Shown: positions 35,833 to 43,650 of the stretch, piece by piece
Layout: every line of letters begins with the position of its first letter
Numbering within the stretch: the stretch's first letter is position 1
Assembly (NCBI RefSeq): GCF_900096945.1
Contig: NZ_FMKA01000002.1
Location: 186,001 to 250,000, forward strand
Source: Anaerobium acetethylicum
GTDB taxonomy: Bacteria; Bacillota; Clostridia; Lachnospirales; Lachnospiraceae
Direction of reading: 5' to 3'
Length of the DNA: 64,000 nucleotides
Translations under genes and position numbers: made by a program
Notes under the pieces: generated by a model
Database searches by the model: none
What the model saw: only the letters and a program-made list of their open reading frames with translations
Told to the model about the DNA's origin: nothing

Positions 35833-35968
35833 TTGACTATCCCGGTAGATGTACGTGTTATTGTTTATGTGTTAACTGACGCAAAGTGTTACTGTTCACT
35901 CAGCGAACAGTAACACTTATGCAGCCCCGTGACGGGCTCGATCAGAGAGTCTGCATTTGTATAGTCAA
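35833..35968. repeat. Small element bounded by TTGACTAT/ATAGTCAA with internal hairpin
   Basis: Eight-bp terminal inverted repeats enclose 136 bp. Inside, AAGTGTTACTGTTC (35884-35897) and its perfect complement (35905-35918) form a 14-bp stem, followed by GCCC/GGGC. The stem contains GAACAGTAAC, close to the GAACAGTTAC end of family E2. With a possible -10 (TATAAT at 35808-35813) it fills the gap before the GerMN lipoprotein gene. Confidence 0.5.
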
Positions 35969-36000
35969 CGTGGCAGAGATGCAAAGGGAAGGTGGATAAC

Positions 36001-37209
36001 ATGAGAAAAAAATTACTGGCTTTAGTACTTATCCTGATACTGACTACGGTTCCTGGATGCACCCAAAATGGAAGTGACGGAGAAGAGACAGGCGAGGAAA
36101 CTGGCGAAGAGACCGGAGAAGAAACAGGAGAGGAAACTGGCGAAGAGACCGGAGAAGAAACAGGAGAAGAGACCGGCGAAGAGACCGGAGAAGAAACAGG
36201 AGAAGAGACCGGCGAAGAGACCGGAGAAGAAACAGGAGAGGAAACCGAAGAGGAGACTGAAGAGGAGGGATATGTCCTTGCCGACTACTATCCATTCCTT
36301 GACAACACAGTCTATACCTATCAAGGCGATGGAAATGAATATGCTTCCTTTATCATGAACATTGATGCATATAAGGAAAACCGGATACAGACCAGGACCA
36401 ACAACGGCGGAACGGAAATGGTAAGGGTCATAGAGGTAAAGAATGGGAAAATAACCAGAATTTTTTCGCGTCCGGAATGCTACTACAGAGAAAATTTCCT
36501 GACGAAAGCCGCGGAAGAGGCGGATGTACTGCTTATGGAACCATTGGAAAAAGGCACCGAATGGACGACGCCTGACGGATACAGACGTTACATTTCGGCT
36601 GTGGATGTCGAAGTAGAGACGCCTGCAGGCACGTTCAGGGCGGTGGAAGTAACGACGGAAAGTTCAGGGGATATAAATAAGGATTATTATGCGCCGGAGG
36701 TCGGCCTGGTCAAGACGATATGGGAATCGAAGGAAGGGTACACGGTATCTTCCACCCTCAGCTCGATGACCAGAAATCAGCCTCTTGTTCAGCATATCAG
36801 ATTCTTCTACCCCGATAATAACGTGGAGAAGCTTTATTTCGTCGACAGAAACATATCTTTTGATACAAACGATATCACAAGGATTGTACTGCAGGAGGCC
36901 TTCAAGGAACTCCCCTCAGGAAAGGTTGCCAGGGTCCTTTCTGATAACGTGAAAATAAACTGGCTCTATCTGAACAAGGATGGAATGGTGTATGTGGACT
37001 TTTCAGAGGAACTTGTCAGGGATATGAATGCAGGAGCCGGATATGAATCCCTCATCCTTGCAAGCATAACCAATACACTTGGAAACTACTACGGCGTGGA
37101 GAGGGTGTATCTGACGGTGGCAGGTAAACCATATGCATCGGGACATATCGAGATGGGACGATGGGATTATTTTAAAGTCAATACGGACAATGCTTTACCG
37201 CTTCAATAA
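36001..37209 (+). CDS. GerMN-domain lipoprotein with GEET repeat tract
   Basis: A lipoprotein signal (LVLILILTTVPGC) is followed by ~14 tandem Gly-Glu-Glu-Thr units (residues ~27-82), then a ~150-residue beta-rich domain (YPFLDNTVYTYQGDGNE, VETPAGTFRAVEVT) and a C-terminal GerMN domain (VEKLYFVDRN, GMVYVDFSEELVRD). GerMN domains occur in spore-germination and lipoprotein contexts and bind unknown ligands. ATG 36001 has GGAAGG upstream; GTG 35992 in the track is the alternative. The acidic tract would be a long, flexible, highly negative stalk from the membrane into the wall. Probably its own transcript. Confidence 0.85.
   Translation: MRKKLLALVLILILTTVPGCTQNGSDGEETGEETGEETGEETGEETGEETGEETGEETGEETGEETGEETGEETGEETGEETEEETEEEGYVLADYYPFLDNTVYTYQGDGNEYASFIMNIDAYKENRIQTRTNNGGTEMVRVIEVKNGKITRIFSRPECYYRENFLTKAAEEADVLLMEPLEKGTEWTTPDGYRRYISAVDVEVETPAGTFRAVEVTTESSGDINKDYYAPEVGLVKTIWESKEGYTVSSTLSSMTRNQPLVQHIRFFYPDNNVEKLYFVDRNISFDTNDITRIVLQEAFKELPSGKVARVLSDNVKINWLYLNKDGMVYVDFSEELVRDMNAGAGYESLILASITNTLGNYYGVERVYLTVAGKPYASGHIEMGRWDYFKVNTDNALPLQ
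36079..36246 (+). repeat. 12-bp tandem repeat (14 units) encoding GEET
   Basis: Fourteen 12-bp units of the type GGMGARGARACH, in a partly higher-order 36-bp pattern. Units differ only at third codon positions, so the array grew by duplication and is under protein-level constraint. Length changes would stay in frame. Confidence 0.9.
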
Positions 37210-37249
37210 AATATAATCAGAAAACAAGAGAAGAGATGCTCTTGTCTGG

Positions 37250-37281
37250 TAGCGGGTAGGAAGCTGCTTCCTATCCGCTAT
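37250..37281 (+). terminator. Hairpin between GerMN and ABC genes
   Basis: TAGCGGGTAGGAAG and CTTCCTATCCGCTA pair over 14 bp with one G-U, followed only by ATTTGAC. A weak terminator or processing hairpin. Confidence 0.45.
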
Positions 37282-37305
37282 TTGACATCATGGAGGGAGA
37301 AGTAT

Positions 37306-38193
37306 ATGGCAGATGCAGTTGAAATCAGGGGACTGACAAAATATTATGGGAAATCAAGAGGGATAATCGATGTATCCTTCAATATCGAGGAAGGGGAAAT
37401 ATTCGGCTTCATCGGTCCAAACGGCGCAGGAAAGTCAACCACGATCAGGGTAATGCTGGCACTCCTTTATCCCGATTCCGGATCGGCCAAGATATTCGGC
37501 CTTGACTGCATGAAACAGTCAAGGGAAATCGCGAAGCGGGTAGGATACCTGCCTAGCGAGGTTTTTTATTATGAAGGGATGAAAGTCAGGGAACTTCTGA
37601 ACTATTCGGCAAGCTTCTACAAAAAGGACTGCAGCAAAAGGATCAAAGACCTGTCGGACAGGATGAACCTGGATCTGAACAAGAAAATAGACGAGCTGTC
37701 CTTTGGCAACAAGAAAAAGGTGGGAATCGTGCAGGGGCTTCTCCATTCGCCGGACCTTATCATTCTGGATGAACCTACATCAGGGCTTGATCCGCTGATG
37801 CAGCAGACTTTTTTCGAACTGATTAGGGAGGAGAATAAAAGGGGGGCAGCGGTCCTCATGTCTTCCCATATCCTGGGAGAGGTTCAGCGTCTCTGCGACA
37901 GGGTTGCAATCATTAAGGAGGGGCGGATCATCAAGGTTGAAAAGATTTCTACCCTGAAGGAAAACAGCGTCAGACGTTTTAAATTTGAAGTCGAGAGCAG
38001 CATACCTGAAGATTATTTTGCAATGGAGGGCGTGGATGGACTGAAGGTCGCAGGAAACGTGCACAGCTTCATATACAGGGGAGATGTCAACAGGATCATT
38101 AAAAAACTTTCTGCTGTTGAACTTGTGAATTTGTGGGCTGAGGAACCGGACCTTGAGGAAATCTTCCTGCATTACTACTCGGAAGGGGTGTGA
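37306..38193 (+). CDS. ABC transporter ATP-binding protein (ABC-2 export type)
   Basis: This 295-residue ATPase has Walker A GPNGAGKST, signature LSFGNKKKVGI and Walker B LIILDEPTSGLDP, with an ~80-residue C-terminal extension typical of drug/peptide/Na+ exporters of the CcmA-like class. ATG 37306 has GGAGGGAG 6 nt before it. It runs 4 bp ahead of two paralogous permeases, so the complex is probably one ATPase dimer with a permease heterodimer. The substrate is unknown; bacitracin/lantibiotic-type immunity is one possibility. Confidence 0.92.
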   Translation: MADAVEIRGLTKYYGKSRGIIDVSFNIEEGEIFGFIGPNGAGKSTTIRVMLALLYPDSGSAKIFGLDCMKQSREIAKRVGYLPSEVFYYEGMKVRELLNYSASFYKKDCSKRIKDLSDRMNLDLNKKIDELSFGNKKKVGIVQGLLHSPDLIILDEPTSGLDPLMQQTFFELIREENKRGAAVLMSSHILGEVQRLCDRVAIIKEGRIIKVEKISTLKENSVRRFKFEVESSIPEDYFAMEGVDGLKVAGNVHSFIYRGDVNRIIKKLSAVELVNLWAEEPDLEEIFLHYYSEGV

Positions 38194-38197
38194 TGCC

Positions 38198-38995
38198 ATG
38201 AATATTTACAGACACGAAATCAGGGTGAATCTTCTGACATCGTTTTTGTGGATCTGCGCCATATGCGGCATTTCCATGATACTGATGCTCTTCTACCCGA
38301 TGATAAAAGCGGACATGGACGAATACCTTGTTTTTCTGGACAACTTTCCCCCTGCTGTAAAGGCCTTGATGGGGATCGTGACGGAGAATTTCAGCAGCCC
38401 ATTGGGCTATTATGGATTTGCGTTTACCTATACCCTGCTTTTTGGAGCAATTCAGGCAATGAATCTGGGGGTAGGGATTCTTTCCAAGGAAGAGCGCGAA
38501 AAAACGGCTGATTTTCTGATGACGAAGCCTGTTACCAGGCTGGAAATACTGACTGCAAAACTGGCGGCATCCTTCACCATACTTGCCGTAACGAATGCAT
38601 GCTACGTACCGCTCATGTACCTGATGCTGACCGGATATGCGGACGGGGAATTTGAAACAAAGACGTTCCTGCTGATCAGCTTTTCCCTCTTTTTCAGTCA
38701 GGCTGTCTTTTTCTTCATAGGGCTGGCGGTCTCGACAGTCTTGAAGAAGGTGCGGGCTGTTCTGCCGGTATCACTTGGGATGGTGTTTATGTTTTTTGCG
38801 ATTTCTGCATTTGCTGTGACATCCAAGGATGACAGGCTGCGTTTTGTCACGCCATTCCAGTATTTCAAGGCAGACTACATACTGGCGGAAAAGCATTATG
38901 AAATGGAATACGTGGTCATGGGAGTGGCCGTCATCATGGTCGGAATCGCCCTGAGCTATTTCAGATACAGCCGTAAGGACATACAGGCAGTCTGA
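38198..38995 (+). CDS. ABC-2 type permease subunit
   Basis: This 265-residue protein has six hydrophobic spans, with the ABC-2 family segment GVGILSKEEREKTADFLMTK (coupling region) in the cytoplasmic loop. It starts 4 bp after the ATPase with GGAAGGGG upstream (track start 38153 overlaps the ATPase). The next gene has the same length and the matching segment, so they arose by duplication. Substrate not predictable. Confidence 0.88.
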   Translation: MNIYRHEIRVNLLTSFLWICAICGISMILMLFYPMIKADMDEYLVFLDNFPPAVKALMGIVTENFSSPLGYYGFAFTYTLLFGAIQAMNLGVGILSKEEREKTADFLMTKPVTRLEILTAKLAASFTILAVTNACYVPLMYLMLTGYADGEFETKTFLLISFSLFFSQAVFFFIGLAVSTVLKKVRAVLPVSLGMVFMFFAISAFAVTSKDDRLRFVTPFQYFKADYILAEKHYEMEYVVMGVAVIMVGIALSYFRYSRKDIQAV

Positions 38996-39001
38996 TTATC
39001 A

Positions 39002-39046
39002 TGCATCATTTGTGACTATGAAGGACATGGTCCTGAATAGTAATTA
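39002..39046 (+). repeat. Partial E2-type repeat in the gap between the two permease genes
   Basis: GTGACTATGAAGGACATGGTCCTGAATAGT-type sequence matches the right half of E2 copies near 58063-58105 and 59690-59727. It ends just before the ribosome site of the next gene. Confidence 0.4.
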
Positions 39047-39059
39047 CGGGAGGGAACTT

Positions 39060-39857
39060 ATGAACATCTATTTAAGAGAACTGAAAGCACATATGAAGCC
39101 GCTCATAATCTGGACTGCCAGCATGGCGCTTCTTATTATGGGCGGAATGGCCAAATACTCTGCTACGCTGGGCATTGAGGGGATGAATATGAACGACCTC
39201 ATGAAGACAATGCCGAAATCGCTTCAGAATATTTTCGGAGTAGGGGTGTTCGACCTGTCGATTGCCCTTGAGTATTATGCGGTGCTTTACATGTATATCG
39301 TACTCGTGGCAGCAGTCCACGGGGTCATGCTTGGTGCTGGAATTATTGCAAAGGAGGAAAGGGACAGGACGGTAGAATATCTGATGGTGAAGCCGGTATC
39401 GCGGCAGAGCATAATCACGTCGAAACTTCTTGCGGCGTTGACGAATGTGGCAGTGTTCAATGGCTTCATATATGCTGCATCCTTTGCCATGATCGGGTAT
39501 TATTCGGAAGGGCATCCATATGCAGCAGGCGTGCTTAAACTTTCCCTGGGTTGTTTCGCCCTTGAAATCTTCTTTCTGGCAATGGGAGCTTTTTTTGCAG
39601 CACTCATCAGCCGATCAAAACTGTCATCAGCCGTATCAACGGGGATTCTTCTTCTGACGTTCATGCTGGCTGTCATAATAGATATCAGCGGGAATTACGA
39701 CTATCTGGGATATCTGTCTCCCTTCAAGTATTTCGATGCGGGGAAGATACTGAAGGGAGGGTATAATTATGCATACCCTGTCTTGGCAGCGCTGCTGACA
39801 GTTTCTTTTATAAGCGCAACTTATTATTTTTATAAGAGAAGAGATTTACGCATATAA
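39060..39857 (+). CDS. ABC-2 type permease subunit (paralog)
   Basis: This 265-residue, six-span protein has the coupling segment AGIIAKEERDRTVEYLMVKP, closely parallel to that of the upstream permease. ATG 39060 with GGAGGG 5-6 nt upstream is preferred over the track start at 39012. It ends with a basic tail (YKRRDLRI). It completes the ATPase-permease-permease exporter. No terminator is obvious; the next ~270 bp hold an E2 repeat. Confidence 0.88.
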   Translation: MNIYLRELKAHMKPLIIWTASMALLIMGGMAKYSATLGIEGMNMNDLMKTMPKSLQNIFGVGVFDLSIALEYYAVLYMYIVLVAAVHGVMLGAGIIAKEERDRTVEYLMVKPVSRQSIITSKLLAALTNVAVFNGFIYAASFAMIGYYSEGHPYAAGVLKLSLGCFALEIFFLAMGAFFAALISRSKLSSAVSTGILLLTFMLAVIIDISGNYDYLGYLSPFKYFDAGKILKGGYNYAYPVLAALLTVSFISATYYFYKRRDLRI

Positions 39858-39966
39858 AAGTATTATATTTGTATAATATGGTGAGAAATGATTGCATTAA
39901 TCTTTGAGTTTATGTAAAATGTAAATAATTTATGTGACTTCGCAGAATGCGGTTCCCTAATAGTGC

Positions 39967-40066
39967 GTAACGACTACGGACCAGCAGGCCGGTCTGTGTA
40001 CATTCTGGATTTTTATGCAGATGCAGTATAAAAATGCCTTGCAGGACAGCAATTCTGAACAGTTAC
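39967..40066 (+). repeat. Dispersed intergenic repeat, family E2 (copy b)
   Basis: It begins GTAACGACTACGG and ends ATTCTGAACAGTTAC after 100 bp, with a central hairpin ATTTTTATGCAG/TATAAAAAT. Length and ends match copy a at 6712-6810. It occupies the leader region of carB. Confidence 0.55.
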
Positions 40067-40126
40067 TATAATTCACTTCATATGGATTCATGGCAAATAT
40101 ATTGGACAATTGGTAAGGAGGAAACA

Positions 40127-43100
40127 ATGAAAAAAAGAGAAGATATCCATAAAGTATTGATTATTGGTTCGGGACCTATTATTATCGGACAAGCATGCGA
40201 ATTTGACTATTCCGGCACGCAGGCATGCAAGGCGCTGAGAAAACTGGGTTATGAAATCGTTCTTGTAAATTCAAATCCAGCGACAATCATGACAGATCCA
40301 GAAACTGCTGACGTAACATATATTGAGCCGCTTAATGTTGACAGGCTCACGCAGATTATTGAAAAGGAAAGACCGGATGCCCTTCTTCCGAATCTTGGAG
40401 GCCAGTCTGGACTCAACCTGTGCTCAGAGCTTGACAAGGCAGGTGTCCTGAAAAAGTATCATGTCCAGGTCATCGGTGTCCAGGTGGATGCCATCGAAAG
40501 AGGCGAGGACAGGATCGAATTCAAGAAGGAAATGGATAAACTTGGAATCGAGATGGCAAAAAGCGAAGTTGCCTACACGGTGGAAGAAGCTGTTGCAATT
40601 GCGGAAAACCTCGGATATCCTGTCGTAATCCGTCCGGCATATACCATGGGCGGCCAGGGCGGCGGACTCGTCTATAATGTAGATGAACTGAAAGTGATCG
40701 TATCACGCGGGCTCCAGGCCAGTCTCGTAGGCCAGGTACTGGTAGAAGAATCGATAATCGGATGGGAAGAGCTTGAGCTTGAAGTTGTCAGGGATTCCCA
40801 GGGAAATATGATTACGGTATGCTTTATCGAAAATATCGATCCGATGGGCGTGCACACAGGAGATTCCTTCTGCTCGGCGCCAATGCTTACTATTTCACAG
40901 GAAGTGCAGGACCGTCTCCAGGAACAGGCTTATAAAATCGTAGAGGCAATCCAGGTAATCGGAGGAACGAACGTACAGTTCGCTCACGATCCTGTAAGCG
41001 ACAGAATCGTGGTTATTGAAATCAATCCAAGAACTTCACGATCTTCGGCACTTGCGTCAAAAGCTACGGGATTCCCGATAGCGCTGATTTCGGCGATGCT
41101 GGCAGCCGGACTTGATCTGAGCGATATACCATGTGGAAAATATGGAACATTGGATAAATATAAACCGGGCGGAGACTACATCGTAATCAAGTTTGCACGC
41201 TGGGCATTTGAAAAATTCAAAGGCGCAGAGGACAAACTGGGAACACAGATGCGTGCAGTAGGCGAAGTCATGAGCATTGGAAAGACCTACAAGGAAGCAT
41301 TCCAGAAAGCGATCAGAAGCCTTGAGACAGGACGCTATGGATTAGGACATGCAAAAGATTTCCATAAGAAGACGAAGCTGGAGCTTCTGGAAATGCTCCA
41401 TGTGCCTACAAGCGAAAGGCAGTTCATCATTTATGAGGCCTTACGAAAAGGCGCTACAGTTGAAGAAATCTTCAAGCTTACAAAAATCAAGCATTATTTC
41501 CTTGAGCAGATGAAGGAATTGGTTGAAGAAGAGGAAGCATTAAATGCGTACAGAGGAACCACTCCGCCTGTGGAAGTTTTGCGTAAAGCAAAATCAGACG
41601 GATTTTCGGATAAATACCTGAGTCAGGTTCTCGATGTTTCTGAAACCCAGATCAGGGAAGACAGGACAAAAGCGGGAATCGTTGAAGCATGGGAAGGTGT
41701 CCATGTCAGCGGAACGGAAGATTCCGCCTACTACTATTCGACCTATAATGCAGAGGATAAAAGCGTAGCTCATACAGACAGGCCTAAAATCATGATCCTT
41801 GGCGGAGGTCCGAACAGAATCGGCCAGGGTATCGAATTCGACTACTGCTGCGTACATGCTGCATTTGCATTAAAAGAGATGGGATTCGAAACAATCATCG
41901 TAAACTGCAATCCGGAAACAGTGTCAACAGATTATGATACTTCAGACAAGCTGTATTTTGAGCCTCTGACCCTTGAGGACGTGCTGAGTATACACGAGAA
42001 AGAAAAGCCGCTGGGCGTGATCGCACAGTTTGGCGGACAGACACCTCTCAATCTGGCAGCAGACCTGAAGAAATTCGGCGTAAACATACTTGGAACATCT
42101 CCGGAAACCATCGATCTTGCAGAAGACAGGGATCAGTTCAGGGAAATCATGAACCGTCTTGGCATACCGATGCCGGAATCAGGCATGGCAGTCAATGTCG
42201 AAGAAGCTCTTGAGATTGCCAGAAAAATCGGATATCCGGTAATGGTAAGGCCATCCTACGTTCTTGGAGGAAGGGGAATGGAAATCGTCCATGACGATGC
42301 AAGCCTTGAAATCTATATGAAGGCGGCAGTAGGAGTTACGCCGGACAGGCCGATCCTCATCGACAGGTTCCTGCACAACGCCCTGGAATGCGAGGCTGAT
42401 GCAATCAGCGATGGAGCAAATGCGTTTGTTCCGGCAGTCATGGAACATATCGAACTTGCCGGCGTGCATTCGGGAGACTCGGCATGTGTTCTTCCTTCCA
42501 AAAACATTTCAGACAAAAATCTTGCATTAATAAAGAAATATACCAGGAAGATTGCAAAGGAAATGGACGTGCGCGGCCTCATGAACATGCAGTATGCAAT
42601 CGAAGACGACAAGGTATATGTTCTTGAAGCCAATCCGAGAGCATCCAGGACAGTGCCTCTGGTTTCCAAAGTCTGCGATATCAATATGGTAAAGCTTGCA
42701 ACACAGATCATCACTAGCGAATTCACAGAAATGGATTCTCCTGTACCTGCTCTGAAGGAAAAGATATTCACCCACTGCGGAGTAAAAGAGGCAGTATTCC
42801 CATTCAATATGTTCCAGGAAGTAGATCCGCTTTTGGGACCGGAAATGCGTTCGACCGGAGAGGTGTTGGGAATTGCCCAGACTTTCGGCGAAGCATTCTA
42901 TAAAGCGCAGGAAGCGACACAGACAAAACTGCCCCTTGAAGGAACAGTGCTGATCAGCGTTAACGACAGGGACAAGGCAGAAGTAGTCGAAGTTGCAAAA
43001 GGCTTCCATGACTGTGGATTTAAGATCATGGCGACAGGACGCACCTGCGACATCATTACGGAAAGCGGAATTCCAGCGGAAAAAATCCAGAAGATAAATC

Positions 43101-43351
43101 AGGGGCGCCCTGATATCATGGATGCAATCGCAAATGACAGGATTGATGTCATTATCAATACCCCGAACGATAAAAAGGGAGCTTCGGATGACAGCTACAT
43201 AAGAAAGGCTGCCATTAAGAACCGGATTGCCTATGTGACGACCATGGCGGCTGCAAAAGCTACCATCAATGGAATCAGCGAAGTCAGGAACCAGGGTGTT
43301 TTAGGTGTTAAATCATTACAGGATTTCCATAAGGAAATCAGGGAAGTATAG
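40127..43351 (+). CDS. carB: Carbamoyl-phosphate synthase large subunit
   Basis: This 1074-residue enzyme has the standard layout: first ATP-grasp synthetase half (SGPIIIGQACEFDYSG, RPAYTMGGQGGG), oligomerisation domain (~400-550), second half (GGGPNRIGQGIEFDYCCVHA, RPSYVLGGRGMEIV) and a C-terminal MGS-like allosteric domain (~940-1074). It makes carbamoyl phosphate for pyrimidines and arginine. AAGGAGG lies 6 nt before ATG 40127; the track's 40034 start is not supported. No carA is adjacent, so the small subunit must be elsewhere. Confidence 0.97.
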   Translation: MKKREDIHKVLIIGSGPIIIGQACEFDYSGTQACKALRKLGYEIVLVNSNPATIMTDPETADVTYIEPLNVDRLTQIIEKERPDALLPNLGGQSGLNLCSELDKAGVLKKYHVQVIGVQVDAIERGEDRIEFKKEMDKLGIEMAKSEVAYTVEEAVAIAENLGYPVVIRPAYTMGGQGGGLVYNVDELKVIVSRGLQASLVGQVLVEESIIGWEELELEVVRDSQGNMITVCFIENIDPMGVHTGDSFCSAPMLTISQEVQDRLQEQAYKIVEAIQVIGGTNVQFAHDPVSDRIVVIEINPRTSRSSALASKATGFPIALISAMLAAGLDLSDIPCGKYGTLDKYKPGGDYIVIKFARWAFEKFKGAEDKLGTQMRAVGEVMSIGKTYKEAFQKAIRSLETGRYGLGHAKDFHKKTKLELLEMLHVPTSERQFIIYEALRKGATVEEIFKLTKIKHYFLEQMKELVEEEEALNAYRGTTPPVEVLRKAKSDGFSDKYLSQVLDVSETQIREDRTKAGIVEAWEGVHVSGTEDSAYYYSTYNAEDKSVAHTDRPKIMILGGGPNRIGQGIEFDYCCVHAAFALKEMGFETIIVNCNPETVSTDYDTSDKLYFEPLTLEDVLSIHEKEKPLGVIAQFGGQTPLNLAADLKKFGVNILGTSPETIDLAEDRDQFREIMNRLGIPMPESGMAVNVEEALEIARKIGYPVMVRPSYVLGGRGMEIVHDDASLEIYMKAAVGVTPDRPILIDRFLHNALECEADAISDGANAFVPAVMEHIELAGVHSGDSACVLPSKNISDKNLALIKKYTRKIAKEMDVRGLMNMQYAIEDDKVYVLEANPRASRTVPLVSKVCDINMVKLATQIITSEFTEMDSPVPALKEKIFTHCGVKEAVFPFNMFQEVDPLLGPEMRSTGEVLGIAQTFGEAFYKAQEATQTKLPLEGTVLISVNDRDKAEVVEVAKGFHDCGFKIMATGRTCDIITESGIPAEKIQKINQGRPDIMDAIANDRIDVIINTPNDKKGASDDSYIRKAAIKNRIAYVTTMAAAKATINGISEVRNQGVLGVKSLQDFHKEIREV

Positions 43352-43400
43352 TGGCTTAAGGCATACAGGCTGAGAAATGGGACATAAAGTATAAAAGATG

Positions 43401-43435
43401 AACCGGCAGTTCCTGAGAGGGCACTGCCGGTTTTT
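43401..43435 (+). terminator. Rho-independent terminator of carB
   Basis: AACCGGCAGT pairs with ACTGCCGGTT around a 12-nt loop, then TTTTT. Confidence 0.9.
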
Positions 43436-43548
43436 AAGCGCCTCTTTTAAGTGGATTATTTGCCCAAAAACAAATCACTGCGTTAAAAGGGCACAAGATT
43501 AAATTAATAAAGAAAAATCAAAAAAAGAAAGAAAAATTTCAACAAAGA

Positions 43549-43557
43549 TGATATAAT
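43549..43557 (+). promoter_or_regulatory. Extended -10 promoter of the ior operon
   Basis: TGATATAAT at 43549-43557 is an extended -10 (TGnTATAAT). No good -35 is seen in the purine-rich sequence upstream. The leader to iorA is about 90 nt. Confidence 0.45.
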
Positions 43558-43650
43558 GGGGAGTAAATGAGCAATAATATCCGTCTCGCAGCATCAGGGA
43601 GCCTTAGGAGATTGAGGAGAAAAGCAAAAGCGTAATGGATTTGAGAAAGG

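Noticed and set aside
36079-36246. Phase-variable repeat switching the GerMN gene on and off
   Set aside because: Units are 12 bp, so gain or loss keeps the reading frame; only length variation is possible.
36022-36324. Minus-strand ORFs across the GEET repeat
   Set aside because: They are mirror frames of the 12-bp repeat with leucine/phenylalanine/serine-rich low-complexity products and no ribosome site.
39858-40126. Riboswitch or T-box before carB
   Set aside because: The leader is explained by an E2 repeat; no T-box sequence, PyrR-loop or known riboswitch core is visible.
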